A DNA stretch of 64,000 bases from Chitinophaga silvatica (GCF_003419895.1 NZ_QPMM01000001.1:248001-312000); one strand, 5' to 3'; positions 52,829 through 63,918 are shown, numbered from the stretch's first letter. Translations and numbers: made by a program. Notes: generated from the letters alone by a model not told the origin.

Positions 52829-54832
52829 ATGAAGCCAATTTTTGTTATCCTGATTTGTTTGTTTTCTGTTTCCACCTATGCTCAGACTGGAAGCAAGATG
52901 AAGTTCGGTAAAGTATCCAAAGAAGAATTTGCTATCAATTCCTTTAATGATGATACAAGTGCTCATGCCATCATCCTTACTGAAATCGGAAGTTCCCAAT
53001 TCGAATCAGAAGGCAACTGGTTTAAACTAATCTACAGAGTACATCGTAGAATTAAGATCATCGATAAATTTGGTCTTGATGAAGCCAGGCATAAACTAAC
53101 CCTTTACCGGGGCGGTGAAAAAGATGAGGAGTTGCTTAACCTGAAAGCTTCTACCTATAACCTGGTGAATAACGAGATCGTAGAAACACCAATGGACAGC
53201 AAAAGTGTGTTCACCGAGAAAGTAGATAAGGATTTTACCAATAAACGTTTTGCACTTCCCAATGTGAAGGAAGGTTCTATTATTGAATACAGTTATACAA
53301 TCTCTTCACCCTATTTTCATCATCTGAGATCCTGGCGTTTTCAAGGGCAATACCCACGTTTGTGGAGTGAGTATAAAGTCGCTATCCCGGAGTATTTCGA
53401 CTATATTCAGGTGCAGCAGGGGTTTGAAAAATTTGAAGTGAAAACCCGGGAGGTGAGCAGGCAAACCTTTTCCTTCCAGGACAAATCAAGTGCAGGGATA
53501 ATGACCAATCAGACTTATACTGCATCTCCAACAGTTGGTAAATATACCTGGGCATTGAAAGATGTACCATCTATCCACCACGAAAATTTTATTACTACAC
53601 TTGATAATTATTTTAGTCAGATAGAGTTTCAATTATCAGCAATTAATTTGCCGGATCGGGATAAGAAACCTACGGAAAGTACCTGGCCAGAGCTGATGAA
53701 AAGCTTGCTGGAAGACAAGGATATGGGTGCCTGTTTGAAAGAAGATAACTATTTCCTTACTTCAAAAGTAAAAGAGCTTACTGCAAAATCTACTGATGAA
53801 GAAGGAATGGCCAGAAATATTTATCAATGGGTACGTGATAATTTTGTAGTAACCGGAGATGATAAAATCTGGACCAATCAATCACTTAAAACAACATTCA
53901 ACAGTAAAAAAGGAAATGTTACTGAAATTAATCTCCTCCTTACTGCAATGTTGTTGAATGCAGGTTTTAATGCACATCCCCTTGTTTTAAGTACGCGTGA
54001 TAATGGATATGTTTTTCAGCAGTATCCCCTTTATACCCACTTTAATTATACGATAGTAGGATTATATTATGCAGATAAATATGTTTTGCTGGATGCTGCT
54101 ACACCTTGGTTAGGCTTTGGGAAATTACCCGTGGAATGCTATAATGGCGGAGCCAGAAGGGTAGATGCTACCGGAGAAATGGTTATGCTGAGCGCAGATT
54201 CCCTTTTCGAGCAAACAATTACATCTGCTACGGTTACTGCCATAGAGGACGGACAATTAAAAGGGTTTATATTCCAGAAGCCTTCCTATTTCTCTTCAAT
54301 CGATCTTCGGGAAAAAGTAGCCTCAATTGGAAAAGAGAAATTTTTGGAGAAATATAATAAGGAGCATAACGGAATTGTAGCGTCTGAAATGCAATTTGAA
54401 GAGTTAGATAGTTTAGAGGTTCCTTTAATGATAAACTATCAATTTAAGACAAATTTCGATAATAATGCAGATTTGATCTATTTCAATCCTGTTATGATTG
54501 ACAGGCAGCAAAAAAATCCATTTATGGCTATGGAAAGAAAGTTTCCTGTAGAAATGCCTTTTGTAAACGATGAGCTTTATACCTTAAATCTCACCATTCC
54601 GGATGATTATGAAGTTGATGAGTTACCTAAATCTGCCAGAGCTACTTTAAGCGATAAGGATGGGTCTTTCGAATATCTGATCAGTCAGTTCGAAAATCGG
54701 ATTCAATTCAAATTCCGACTGCAATTAAAGAAAGCGTATTTCGAACCTGATGAATATACCGCCCTGCGTAGCTTCTTTGATCTTGTAATAAAAAAACTGA
54801 ATGAGCAAATCGTTCTGAAAAAGAAAAAATAA
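52829..54832 (+). CDS. DUF3857 transglutaminase-like protein with lost catalytic residues
   Basis: A 667-residue exported protein (signal ending STYAQ). A DUF3857 domain (about 55-230) is followed by a transglutaminase-like core (about 285-430) and a C-terminal beta domain. Where its neighbour has GDCKA, this protein has GNVTE (about residue 366), so the catalytic Cys is Val. Where the neighbour has FNHV, it has FNYT (Tyr about 407), so the catalytic His is also gone. It is probably a non-enzymatic binding protein. The next gene begins 1 bp after its stop, so the two are co-translated. Confidence 0.85.
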   Translation: MKPIFVILICLFSVSTYAQTGSKMKFGKVSKEEFAINSFNDDTSAHAIILTEIGSSQFESEGNWFKLIYRVHRRIKIIDKFGLDEARHKLTLYRGGEKDEELLNLKASTYNLVNNEIVETPMDSKSVFTEKVDKDFTNKRFALPNVKEGSIIEYSYTISSPYFHHLRSWRFQGQYPRLWSEYKVAIPEYFDYIQVQQGFEKFEVKTREVSRQTFSFQDKSSAGIMTNQTYTASPTVGKYTWALKDVPSIHHENFITTLDNYFSQIEFQLSAINLPDRDKKPTESTWPELMKSLLEDKDMGACLKEDNYFLTSKVKELTAKSTDEEGMARNIYQWVRDNFVVTGDDKIWTNQSLKTTFNSKKGNVTEINLLLTAMLLNAGFNAHPLVLSTRDNGYVFQQYPLYTHFNYTIVGLYYADKYVLLDAATPWLGFGKLPVECYNGGARRVDATGEMVMLSADSLFEQTITSATVTAIEDGQLKGFIFQKPSYFSSIDLREKVASIGKEKFLEKYNKEHNGIVASEMQFEELDSLEVPLMINYQFKTNFDNNADLIYFNPVMIDRQQKNPFMAMERKFPVEMPFVNDELYTLNLTIPDDYEVDELPKSARATLSDKDGSFEYLISQFENRIQFKFRLQLKKAYFEPDEYTALRSFFDLVIKKLNEQIVLKKKK

Positions 54833-54833
54833 T

Positions 54834-56744
54834 ATGTCTTTATTCTTTAGGGTTATTTGTTGCCTTATATTTCTTTTGCCAAATTTTGTTGCGGCATCAG
54901 GCCCAAACTATGCTGTTGCTGATATTCCTTTAAACCTGAGACAGAATGCAAACGTAGTGGTCAGGCTGGATGAATTGGAGGTGCAGATCAGAAGTTTATC
55001 TGATATGAGAAAGACACACCATTATGTCATTACCATTCTTAATGAAGAAGGGGCTGAAGCTGCTGAATTCATAGTCGGGTATGATAAACTTAGTTCTATC
55101 AGATCTATTAGCGGTGTTTTGTATGATGAGTATGGTGCACAGGTAAAACGTCTGAAGAATAGTGAAATAAAGGATTATAGCGCTGTTGATAATTCAAGTC
55201 TGATGACAGATAATAGAGTAAAGGTGCATAGCTTTTACTATAACAGTTACCCGTATACAGTTGAATATACTATTGAACAATCTTCAGTAGTCACCCTTTT
55301 CTTACCGGTCTGGAGGCCTCAAAAAGGCTACAATTGTTCGCTGCAACATGCTAAACTTTCTGTAGAAACTCCAAAGGATTTTGTGTTAAACTATAAAGAA
55401 TACCTGATTAAAGATAAACCTCAGATTACACAAAATAAATCTACAACCAACTACCTATGGGAACTTAACGACATCCCTGCTACGAAGTCGGAATATTTTA
55501 CCAGCAAGCATTATCAGCTTTTACCTACAGTATATTTTGGTGCTAAGGAGTTTGAATATGGAGGAATAAAGGGAGATTTGAGTAGTTGGAAGACCTTTGG
55601 AGATTTTTTTTATAAATTGGATAAAGGTCGGGATGTATTACCAGCAAATATTAAAGCCACCGTACACAAATTAGTAGATGGACAAACAGATTCCAAAGAA
55701 AAGATAAAAATCCTTTACGAATATTTACAAAAAAATTATAGATATATCGGCGTGCAAATTGGTGTGGGCGGCATGCAGTCTATGGATGCTGAATCAGTAG
55801 CCAATAAAGGGTATGGCGACTGTAAGGCACTGACAAACTATATGATGGCAATGCTGAAGGAAGTTGGTATTCCATCAAATCCCGTAAATATAAAAGCAGG
55901 AGCCGGAGATTATACTATACGTGAGGATTTCCCATCCTGGCAATTCAATCATGTTATTCTATGCGTACCACAGGGAAACGACACCACATGGTTAGAGTGC
56001 ACCAGTCAATCTTTACCGGTTAATTATTTAGGTGAGTTTACAGACAATAGATATGCACTTTTTATAGATGAAAATAATAGTAAGTTAATTCGTACTCCAA
56101 CATATGGTTTGAAAGACAATCTCAAAATCCGGAATATTGATGCTACTATTAATGAGGAAGGAGATGCTACATTAAAAGCCAGTACACTATATACTGGTTT
56201 GCAACAAGACGACCTGAGCGATAGGTTACATGCGCTTAGTAAAGAAAAACAATTAGATTATTTGCGAAAGAACTTAAGTTTTTCGAGCTATGATGTAACC
56301 GGTTTTGAGTACAGGGAATTGCCAGCTTTAATACCGGCCATTCAGGAAAACCTCACGATACAGGCAAATAACTATGCATCTGTTACTGGTAAAAGGATCT
56401 TTATTGCTCCTAATCTATTGTCTCAAACTAATTATAACCTGAGTAAAAATGAGTCGAGAAAATCTACTATAGAGATCAAAATATCATACAGGGAAGCGGA
56501 TACTGTACATATTAATCTTCCAGTTGGTTATGTACCGGAAAGTATGCCCGGGAATGTAGACCTGAGCACTAAATTTGGAAAATATTCAAATCAATATATC
56601 GTAACCAACAACAAGTTGGTAATGATCAGGAATAGAGAAAACTATGCTGGTGAATATCCTCCTGCTGATTACTCCGCATTGGTTGAGTTCTATAATGCTA
56701 TATCCCAGGCCGATAAAGCTAAAATAGTATTCGTTAAAAAGTAA
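54834..56744 (+). CDS. DUF3857 transglutaminase-like protein with intact catalytic site
   Basis: A 636-residue exported protein (signal ending VAAS) with the same domain order as the gene before it: DUF3857 (about 50-220) then a transglutaminase/protease-like core. The Cys motif YGDCKALTNY (about 329) and His motif FNHVI (about 372) are present. Activity could be peptide cross-linking or proteolysis in the periplasm or at the surface. It follows its paralogue with a 1-bp gap, and a very long terminator hairpin follows. Confidence 0.88.
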   Translation: MSLFFRVICCLIFLLPNFVAASGPNYAVADIPLNLRQNANVVVRLDELEVQIRSLSDMRKTHHYVITILNEEGAEAAEFIVGYDKLSSIRSISGVLYDEYGAQVKRLKNSEIKDYSAVDNSSLMTDNRVKVHSFYYNSYPYTVEYTIEQSSVVTLFLPVWRPQKGYNCSLQHAKLSVETPKDFVLNYKEYLIKDKPQITQNKSTTNYLWELNDIPATKSEYFTSKHYQLLPTVYFGAKEFEYGGIKGDLSSWKTFGDFFYKLDKGRDVLPANIKATVHKLVDGQTDSKEKIKILYEYLQKNYRYIGVQIGVGGMQSMDAESVANKGYGDCKALTNYMMAMLKEVGIPSNPVNIKAGAGDYTIREDFPSWQFNHVILCVPQGNDTTWLECTSQSLPVNYLGEFTDNRYALFIDENNSKLIRTPTYGLKDNLKIRNIDATINEEGDATLKASTLYTGLQQDDLSDRLHALSKEKQLDYLRKNLSFSSYDVTGFEYRELPALIPAIQENLTIQANNYASVTGKRIFIAPNLLSQTNYNLSKNESRKSTIEIKISYREADTVHINLPVGYVPESMPGNVDLSTKFGKYSNQYIVTNNKLVMIRNRENYAGEYPPADYSALVEFYNAISQADKAKIVFVKK

Positions 56745-56754
56745 ATGAGCTTTC

Positions 56755-56805
56755 AATAAACGAAGAAGAGGTTACCATAGCGTGGTAACCCCTTCTTCGT
56801 TTATT
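56755..56805. terminator. long bidirectional terminator
   Basis: AATAAACGAAGAAG and GGTTACCA pair with their reverse complements to form a stem of over 20 bp, flanked by A/T runs. It lies between the DUF3857 pair and the convergent OmpA gene. Confidence 0.9.
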
Positions 56806-56818
56806 AGTATTTAGAAGC

Positions 56819-58090
56819 TTATTTTTCTCGTACACTAACGGAAATATGTCTGTCCATTTTTCTTTCTTCTTCAGGAGCATTGGCTGCTGCTTTGGCGAAT
56901 TTAGAGCCATAACCTTCAGCGCCTAACAACTGTGCCGGATTTGTATTAGCTTTTTTCAGGGCTTCTTCTACTGAAACAGCACGTTCTTTAGAGAGCTTCA
57001 TATTTGCTGCTTCATCTCCGGTTTTATCGGTATATCCACCAATCTTAATTTTCGCTTTAGGGAATGACTTTAAAATAGCAGCTATGTTATTCACCTGAAC
57101 CATACTTTCCTCTGTGATCTCAGCACTACCGGTTTTAAATGTCAGGTTATCAAAATCGAACCATATATCATTACCAGGCTTTTTGGAGTCATCTTTCAGG
57201 AATCCAACAAGCTGGTCTTCTATTCCTCCCTTATATGCATTCAGTACAGTTCCATCCGGTAATGTAACCTGAATACTTTCCCGTGCAGGTGGAGTAGTGA
57301 CTACCGGGGTAGTGGCAGAATCAACCAATTGACTGGTAGTAACACTATCCATCACCGGTGCGGCATTTTTACTACCTCCGCAACCACGCATTAAGTACCA
57401 TAAAAGCACTATTGCTACAAGGATTAAGAGTAACGACCAAATCCACTTAGAACCTCCCTGTTTGGCTGTATTGATGCCACTATTCACAGCTGAAGTAGCG
57501 GAATGACCTACACCACTAACCAGGTTGCCCATTTTCTTTCCTAATTCTCCAAGGCTTCCCAATCCTAAGATACCCGCAAGATTTAAACCTCCTGGAACTG
57601 CATTCAGGATATTGTCTTTTTGCGTATTAAGGAATGAAAGGAAAGTGGAAGGATTAAGATTATTTTGTGTTGCATATTGTCCGACTGTTCCTAAGGTTGC
57701 CGGTGTTGCAGATTGTAACAGTGTATTAGCTGAAGATTCTTTGATCCCTGCAAAGCTCGACAACATTCCGATAATTGAATTTACCTTATCGCCGAACAGA
57801 TTATGTAAAAGTTCTGAACCTTTACTGATTAAGCCGCCAGAGCCACTTTGAATGGCACCGGTCACTGCTGCAGGATTCGCATTGTCCGCTACACCTTTTA
57901 CCATATTCAGCAAACCACCTGCTTCTCCTGATGATCCGGCTTTATTTAACAAGCCAGTCAGCACAGTAGGTATTATCCCACTCAATGCTTTTTGTATTCC
58001 TCCTTCACTCTCTCCAAGTTGTGAGGAGGCCTGGCTAATAACATTACTGTCAAAAATACTTTTTACACTCTCTAATAAGTCGAAAGCCAT
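56819..58090 (-). CDS. DUF937 - transmembrane - OmpA fusion protein
   Basis: A 423-residue protein with no signal peptide. Residues about 1-190 are DUF937 (YidB-like), with SGIIPTVLTGLLNKAG and repeated Gly/Ser/Asn-rich helices. One membrane helix follows (about 218-240, WSLLLILVAIVLLWYL), then a Pro/Thr linker and an OmpA-like peptidoglycan-binding domain (about 310-423; FDFDNLTFKTGSAEI, IGGYTDKTGDEAANM, LSKERAVSVEEAL). The topology puts DUF937 in the cytoplasm and OmpA in the periplasm. It could tie an inner-membrane factor to the cell wall. It appears monocistronic. Confidence 0.85.
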   Translation of the reverse strand: MAFDLLESVKSIFDSNVISQASSQLGESEGGIQKALSGIIPTVLTGLLNKAGSSGEAGGLLNMVKGVADNANPAAVTGAIQSGSGGLISKGSELLHNLFGDKVNSIIGMLSSFAGIKESSANTLLQSATPATLGTVGQYATQNNLNPSTFLSFLNTQKDNILNAVPGGLNLAGILGLGSLGELGKKMGNLVSGVGHSATSAVNSGINTAKQGGSKWIWSLLLILVAIVLLWYLMRGCGGSKNAAPVMDSVTTSQLVDSATTPVVTTPPARESIQVTLPDGTVLNAYKGGIEDQLVGFLKDDSKKPGNDIWFDFDNLTFKTGSAEITEESMVQVNNIAAILKSFPKAKIKIGGYTDKTGDEAANMKLSKERAVSVEEALKKANTNPAQLLGAEGYGSKFAKAAANAPEEERKMDRHISVSVREK

Positions 58091-58362
58091 AATTGTAGGG
58101 TTTTGTATTGATGAAGAAATTTTGTTAAGGCTTATGGTTTAATATTCACCTATTGCTATGTAGGAATGATAGGTTAACATCCTTATACCCTTTGTTGTTT
58201 GGATTTTGCCCCCCAAATCTGAAAAAATAGCAGTTTAAAACCCATCAACCTGAAAAAAATGCAGTAAAAAATTAACTTATATGTCATAATTTCCGAATGT
58301 AGAACATTGGATTAGGATTTGTTGTTTTCTATAAACGTTCGAAAATCATCAAAAAGGAAGAT

Positions 58363-60963
58363 ATGAATCTGAATAATTTCACTATAAAATCACAGGAAAT
58401 ATTACAACAAGCCCAACAGCTTGCTTTTAATAATCAAAACCAATCCATTGAAACTGGTCACTTACTTAAGGCCCTCCTGGAAGACCAGGACAGCCCTATC
58501 GAGTACCTGTTAAAAAAGAATGATGTAAATCTTTCTTTTGTTAATACCAAGCTGAATGAACTACTACAAAAATATCCTAAAATAGTCGGTGGCGATGCCG
58601 GGCAATCGCTTAGCAGAGACGCAAATAACGCTATCCTCAGAGCAGGGGCGAACATTAAAGAGTTTAAAGACGAATTCGTAAGCGTAGAACATCTGCTTTT
58701 AGGAATCCTTCAGGGAAGTGACGATACCGCCAAATTACTAAAAGACGCAGGTCTTACAGAAAAAGGTTTGAAAGCAGCTATACTCGAGTTGCGTAAAGGT
58801 CAGACCGTCAACTCCCAAACTGGTGGTGCGCAATTCAACACCCTACAGAAATATGCCAAGAACCTGAACGAAATGGCCAGGGAAGGAAAGCTCGATCCGG
58901 TAATCGGGCGTGACGATGAAATCAGAAGAACACTGCATATCCTTTCCCGCCGATCCAAAAATAACCCGATCCTGGTTGGTGAACCAGGTGTTGGTAAAAC
59001 TGCCATCGTAGAAGGATTAGGCCATAGAATCATCAACGGAGATGTTCCTGAAAATCTGAGATCCAAAACCATTTACGCTCTTGATATGGGGGCGTTGATG
59101 GCCGGTGCTAAATATCGGGGTGAATTTGAAGAGCGCCTCAAAGGTGTAGTAAAGGAAGTGGCTGAAAGCAATGGGGAAATCATCCTCTTCATTGATGAGA
59201 TCCACACCCTGATAGGTGCCGGAGCCATGGAAGGAGCTATGGATGCTGCTAACATCCTCAAACCGGCATTGGCCAGAGGTGAGCTCCGTGCAATTGGTGC
59301 CACCACCCTGAATGAATATCAAAAGTATTTCGAAAAAGATAAAGCACTGGAAAGACGCTTCCAGAAAGTAATGGTAGATGAACCTTCTGTTGAAGATGCT
59401 ATCTCCATCTTACGTGGACTCAAAGAAAAATATGAAAGTCATCACCATGTGCTGATTAAAGATGAAGCTATCATCGCAGCCGTGGAACTTTCACATCGCT
59501 ATATCACTGATCGTTTCCTGCCCGATAAAGCAATTGACCTGATCGATGAAAGCGCAGCCAAATTAAGGCTGGAAATGAACTCCATGCCTGAAGAACTGGA
59601 TGAACTGGAAAGAAGAATCAGACAACTCGAAATCGAAAGAGAAGCCATTAAAAGAGAAAATGATGAGGATAAGCTGAGAGAACTCGGTGAAGAGATCGCA
59701 AGATTAAGTGAAGAGAGAAATACTTTCAAAGCCAAATGGCAGGCAGAAAAAGAAATCGTAGACAAAATTCAAAATGCTAAATCCGATATCGAAAACCTTA
59801 AACTCGAAGCCGAACAGGCAGAAAGAAACGGTGATTTTGGTAAAGTAGCCGAGATCAGGTACGGAAAAATAAAAGAACAGGAAAAACTGGTAGCCGATCT
59901 GACTGAAGAACTGGATCAGATGTCGGCCAACCACAAACGTTTGCTCAAAGAAGAAGTAGATGCTGAAGATATAGCCGAAAATGTTGCTAAGGCAACCGGT
60001 ATCCCGGTATCTAAAATGATGCAAAGCGAAAAAGATAAATTGCTGCATCTCGAAGAAGAATTGCATCAAAGAGTAGTAGGACAGGAAGAAGCCATCATCG
60101 CTGTATCTGATGCTATTCGCCGTAGCAGGGCCGGCTTGCAGGACCCGAGACGTCCAATAGGTTCCTTCATATTCCTCGGTACAACCGGGGTCGGTAAAAC
60201 AGAGTTGGCTAAAGCATTGGCCGAATACCTGTTCGACGATGAAAATATGATGACGCGTATCGATATGAGCGAATACCAGGAAAAACACTCTGTAAGCCGC
60301 CTGGTGGGAGCGCCTCCGGGATATGTAGGTTATGACGAAGGTGGACAGCTTACTGAAGCTGTGCGCCGTAAACCATACTCAGTAATCCTGCTCGATGAAA
60401 TTGAAAAAGCACATCCGGATACTTTTAACATTTTGTTACAGGTGTTGGACGACGGAAGACTCACCGATAATAAAGGTAGGGTCGTGAATTTCAAGAACAC
60501 TATCATTATCATGACCAGTAACATGGGTAGCCATGTTATTCAGGAGAATTTTGAGAAGATAAACGACGAAAACAGGGATGAAGTAGTGGATGCTACTAAA
60601 GAAGAGGTAATGACCCTGCTTAAGCAGACCATTCGCCCTGAATTCCTGAACAGGATTGATGAGGTTATTATGTTCCAACCACTCATGAGAGAGGAAATTA
60701 AAGGAATAATTAACATTCAATTACAACAACTGAAAGACATGGTAGCTAAAAATGGCATGATATTGGAATTTTCTGATTATGCCATTGAGTATCTCTCTGT
60801 TCAAGGTTATGATCCTCAATTTGGTGCAAGACCATTGAAACGTTTGATTCAAAAAGAAATAATCAACCTGCTGAGTAAGAAAATTCTGGCAGGAGATATC
60901 GATAAATCCAAACCAGTACTCGTTGATGTTTTCGATGGTGTAGTGGTTATCCGAAACAAGTAA
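58363..60963 (+). CDS. clpB: ATP-dependent disaggregase ClpB
   Basis: An 866-residue Hsp100 chaperone that rescues aggregated proteins with DnaK. Domains in order are the Clp N-domain (about 1-145), AAA-1 with Walker [10 protein letters not shown] (about 206) and Walker [12 protein letters not shown], the coiled-coil middle domain (about 400-525), AAA-2 with GTTGVGKTE (about 606) and [12 protein letters not shown], and a small C-terminal domain. Length is standard. AAGGAAG precedes the ATG. No sigma-32-type promoter could be asserted. A strong terminator follows. Confidence 0.97.
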   Translation: MNLNNFTIKSQEILQQAQQLAFNNQNQSIETGHLLKALLEDQDSPIEYLLKKNDVNLSFVNTKLNELLQKYPKIVGGDAGQSLSRDANNAILRAGANIKEFKDEFVSVEHLLLGILQGSDDTAKLLKDAGLTEKGLKAAILELRKGQTVNSQTGGAQFNTLQKYAKNLNEMAREGKLDPVIGRDDEIRRTLHILSRRSKNNPILVGEPGVGKTAIVEGLGHRIINGDVPENLRSKTIYALDMGALMAGAKYRGEFEERLKGVVKEVAESNGEIILFIDEIHTLIGAGAMEGAMDAANILKPALARGELRAIGATTLNEYQKYFEKDKALERRFQKVMVDEPSVEDAISILRGLKEKYESHHHVLIKDEAIIAAVELSHRYITDRFLPDKAIDLIDESAAKLRLEMNSMPEELDELERRIRQLEIEREAIKRENDEDKLRELGEEIARLSEERNTFKAKWQAEKEIVDKIQNAKSDIENLKLEAEQAERNGDFGKVAEIRYGKIKEQEKLVADLTEELDQMSANHKRLLKEEVDAEDIAENVAKATGIPVSKMMQSEKDKLLHLEEELHQRVVGQEEAIIAVSDAIRRSRAGLQDPRRPIGSFIFLGTTGVGKTELAKALAEYLFDDENMMTRIDMSEYQEKHSVSRLVGAPPGYVGYDEGGQLTEAVRRKPYSVILLDEIEKAHPDTFNILLQVLDDGRLTDNKGRVVNFKNTIIIMTSNMGSHVIQENFEKINDENRDEVVDATKEEVMTLLKQTIRPEFLNRIDEVIMFQPLMREEIKGIINIQLQQLKDMVAKNGMILEFSDYAIEYLSVQGYDPQFGARPLKRLIQKEIINLLSKKILAGDIDKSKPVLVDVFDGVVVIRNK

Positions 60964-60992
60964 TTCTAAATACGACGATACATAGTTACAAT

Positions 60993-61024
60993 AAGCCCCG
61001 CGATTCTTCGCGGGGCTTTTCTAT
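60993..61024 (+). terminator. terminator after clpB
   Basis: AAGCCCCGCG pairs with CGCGGGGCTT (60993-61002 and 61009-61018), followed by TTCT and more T residues. Confidence 0.92.
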
Positions 61025-61289
61025 TATTTTTTTGTTATATGCGTTTGTATATGAGTATTATGCTATATATTGTGGCAAATATTTATGAGAAAATGATTAC
61101 GTAGGGTAATTATCCTGTACCGAGCCATATCCAAATGCCAGTGCAGCAACCAAGATCTGACTACTTTTTCGTACGGCAGCCTGACTGAAAGAAAGAAAAA
61201 CTTTGTTTACCTGTTGCTAACGTCTACCACTCAACGTAAGGTCTTGGTAAGTTGATGCCCGACTTAAATTTTAATGCAAATAAAAATCT
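61025..61289. other. intergenic region between clpB and WG-repeat genes
   Basis: No recognised gene. Two short stretches without stops occur on opposite strands around 61085-61256, neither with a start codon or a recognisable product. Confidence 0.35.
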
Positions 61290-62870
61290 ATGAAAAAAGT
61301 GAACCGCCATCACTTCATTTCCTGGGTTGTTATGCTTTCATTTGTAATAGGGCCAATCTATGCCCAAACTATAGCAACAACCAAAGCTTCCAATCCCGAA
61401 AAATGGTACCCGATTTACAGAAAGGGTGATTGCAGTATGCCTGCCTTCATCAATAAAAAAGGTGAAGTAAAGCTGGCATTCGATAGCACCATCAAACTGG
61501 CATTCGAAAACCGCGTGATCGAAAATGTATTTGAAGGCCAGTACATCAGCGTAAAACGTAAAGTCGGAAATGACGTAATTTATTACCTGTGCGATAGAAA
61601 AGGAAATCTGACACCTTTACCGGTAGATATCGAAATTGTTGGGATCAACCCCAATAGCATAACTGTTACGAATCTCTACAGAAAATATGCACTCTGGAAA
61701 TTTGACCTTACTCCACTTACCCCTTTTAAATACAAATATATTGCTGCGTATAGCGAAGGATATTTACTTGCCCATCCTATTAGCTCCACAGGATTTACCC
61801 TGTTAAATGAAAAAGGAGAAGAAACAATTCAGCCGGTTCATGAAGCAAGCCTTAGTGCTATTAAAGGCACCAATAGAGTTTCTGAAGGTATTGTGGGATA
61901 TGTTTCAAATGACAAAATGGGAATAATGGATACAAAAGGTAAAGATATTACTCCCGCTATCTTCAACTTTGTATTGGACTTCAAAAATGGACTTGCCTTT
62001 GCTTCAAAAGATTATAAGTGCGGATACATCAATAAGAAAGGCAAATGGGTAATGGGGCCAGATAAAAATACTTATTCCGGCACCTTTGGTAATGGTATGT
62101 CTATTATCTGCAAAGTAGAAAATGGAGAAGAGTATTACACTTTTGTTGATACCACCGGCCAGATTGCAATTAAACAAAAGTTTAAGCGGGTAACTTCCTT
62201 TGAAAACGGCTTTGCAGTTGTGACCACCAAACAGAATAAGCCTAACGAACGGTCTGTTATTAACACTAAAGGAAATATCGTATTTACAGGTATGATGAGC
62301 TGGGTCGATTTTCTGGACGATTTAATAGTTATCAAAACTGAAGACAAGGACCCATCTGATAACATTAGAAAGAATAATTGGTATTATCTGGATTATAACT
62401 TTAAACCGGTTTGGGAACCCGATTGTACCGAAAAAACACTCAGTAGCATTAATAACTTAAGAGGATGTAAGTTTAAAGACTTTAAAAAAATAATTTTTGA
62501 AGGAGAGATCTGCAAAAGCTATTCACTGAACGATCTGAAAGAACTATTTGAAAACGCTAATCCCATAGAACTTTCAATTCAACTTAATTCCTCAATTTCT
62601 AAACTTCCCTCTGGTCTTAGTACTATGACCAACCTTGAAATACTGAAACTATCGCGCAATTACATTACCGAGTTACCTGATTTAAGTAAACTCACTAATC
62701 TAAAAGTACTGGATCTGGATAATACCAGTATCAAATCTCTGCCTAAAAGCATTTATAACCTAAAACAGCTAAAGCAAATCTCTGTAAGAAATACCAATCT
62801 GAGCCTGGATGATATTATGGAATTGAAAGAGCAGCTACCTGATACTAAAATTTTTTTTAAATCTAATTAG
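61290..62870 (+). CDS. exported WG-repeat protein with C-terminal leucine-rich repeats
   Basis: A 526-residue protein with a signal peptide ending in PIYAQ. Residues about 45-380 hold several WG beta-repeats (AFINKKGEVKLAFD, KMGIMDTKGKDITPAIF, KCGYINKKGKWVMGPD). Residues about 425-515 hold leucine-rich repeats (LEILKLSRNYITELPDL, LKVLDLDNTSIKSLPKS). Both are binding scaffolds, so a surface recognition role is likely, but no ligand is known. The next WG-repeat gene begins 3 bp after its stop, and a third exported gene follows. Confidence 0.8.
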   Translation: MKKVNRHHFISWVVMLSFVIGPIYAQTIATTKASNPEKWYPIYRKGDCSMPAFINKKGEVKLAFDSTIKLAFENRVIENVFEGQYISVKRKVGNDVIYYLCDRKGNLTPLPVDIEIVGINPNSITVTNLYRKYALWKFDLTPLTPFKYKYIAAYSEGYLLAHPISSTGFTLLNEKGEETIQPVHEASLSAIKGTNRVSEGIVGYVSNDKMGIMDTKGKDITPAIFNFVLDFKNGLAFASKDYKCGYINKKGKWVMGPDKNTYSGTFGNGMSIICKVENGEEYYTFVDTTGQIAIKQKFKRVTSFENGFAVVTTKQNKPNERSVINTKGNIVFTGMMSWVDFLDDLIVIKTEDKDPSDNIRKNNWYYLDYNFKPVWEPDCTEKTLSSINNLRGCKFKDFKKIIFEGEICKSYSLNDLKELFENANPIELSIQLNSSISKLPSGLSTMTNLEILKLSRNYITELPDLSKLTNLKVLDLDNTSIKSLPKSIYNLKQLKQISVRNTNLSLDDIMELKEQLPDTKIFFKSN

Positions 62871-62873
62871 TTT

Positions 62874-63896
62874 ATGTACACTAAAAACTATTCTGTTCTG
62901 TTGTTTGCAATTCTTTCCTGTTGCTTTATTCATCAGGTATCTTTTGCACAGATTGATGTTGGGATTATAGAATCAAAATCAATTGATAATTCCAAAAGGC
63001 CCGCCAGGGAGCTTGTTCCTTTCCTCAAAGGAAGACTATGGGGCTATTGCGATATTAATAAGAATATTGTCATTGAACCGAAATTCGACAAAGCAGAATT
63101 CTTCATGGAATATAAGGATACCTATTATGCTAAAGTTATTCTCAATAATGGCAAAACAACAATAACTGCTGATGGCAATACTGTTGGCATAAAAGTTCCG
63201 GATACCGAAATATTTGTAGATGAAGAACCACTGATGGATCAAATCAGACGTAATGTAACCATAGATGCAACTATACCTGGTTTCCAATATGATAAGGAGA
63301 AAAGACAATTAAAATTATCGGCAACCTACAGAAGTATTGAAAGTTTGATTGATGATGGAAAATTCGGAGTTGTAAGAGATAAGCATACAGGCCTGATAGG
63401 AGCAATTAATCCGGCTGGTAAAATACTTGTTTCCTTTAACTACGATAAGTTTATCGGTGTAGCCGGAGCAAATAATGAGTTGTTGATACTCCAGAATAAC
63501 TGGAAAGTTGGAGTAGTGGATCTTAATAATAATATCATTGTTCCATTCGATTATGCAACAATTGAAGTAGTTAACAAACCAGGTACCAGTCTGCTGCTAA
63601 CCAAGCCTGCTGAGATTTTCGAAACTCATAGCTACCTGGTAGATACCTCCAATAAAAAACTATTTGATGGCGAACTTTTGTTTGCCGAATATGGAGATGG
63701 ACTTATAATGGCCGTAAGTAAAGGATATTTTGGTTATATAGATGGATCAGGAAAAGAAGTGATTCCATTTAAGTATGTAAATGCAAGACCATTTGGTGAA
63801 TTACCTGCAGTGCGTGGATTTGCAAAGGTCACAAATACCAATAGTCAAACCTTTTTTATCAATAATAAAGGTGTTGAATTTATTAGTGAGAAATAA
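62874..63896 (+). CDS. exported WG-repeat protein
   Basis: A 340-residue protein with a signal peptide ending in VSFAQ. It has WG-type repeats across its length (GRLWGYCDINKNIVIEPKFD, KVGVVDLNNNIIVPFDYA, YFGYIDGSGKEVIPFKYV). It lacks the leucine-rich part of its neighbour. It is co-transcribed with the gene before it (3-bp gap) and probably with the partial gene after it. Confidence 0.8.
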   Translation: MYTKNYSVLLFAILSCCFIHQVSFAQIDVGIIESKSIDNSKRPARELVPFLKGRLWGYCDINKNIVIEPKFDKAEFFMEYKDTYYAKVILNNGKTTITADGNTVGIKVPDTEIFVDEEPLMDQIRRNVTIDATIPGFQYDKEKRQLKLSATYRSIESLIDDGKFGVVRDKHTGLIGAINPAGKILVSFNYDKFIGVAGANNELLILQNNWKVGVVDLNNNIIVPFDYATIEVVNKPGTSLLLTKPAEIFETHSYLVDTSNKKLFDGELLFAEYGDGLIMAVSKGYFGYIDGSGKEVIPFKYVNARPFGELPAVRGFAKVTNTNSQTFFINNKGVEFISEK

Positions 63897-63918
63897 TTTA
63901 AACGAATAACTTATCTAT

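Noticed and set aside
59704..60288. 194-codon open frame antisense to clpB
   Set aside because: It lies wholly inside clpB on the other strand, has no recognisable domain, and its Phe/Ser-rich composition is that of a shadow of the coiled-coil and AAA-2 codons.
61085..61256. Short stop-free stretches on both strands after clpB
   Set aside because: Neither has a start codon, and no product can be recognised. Chance is the simpler reading.
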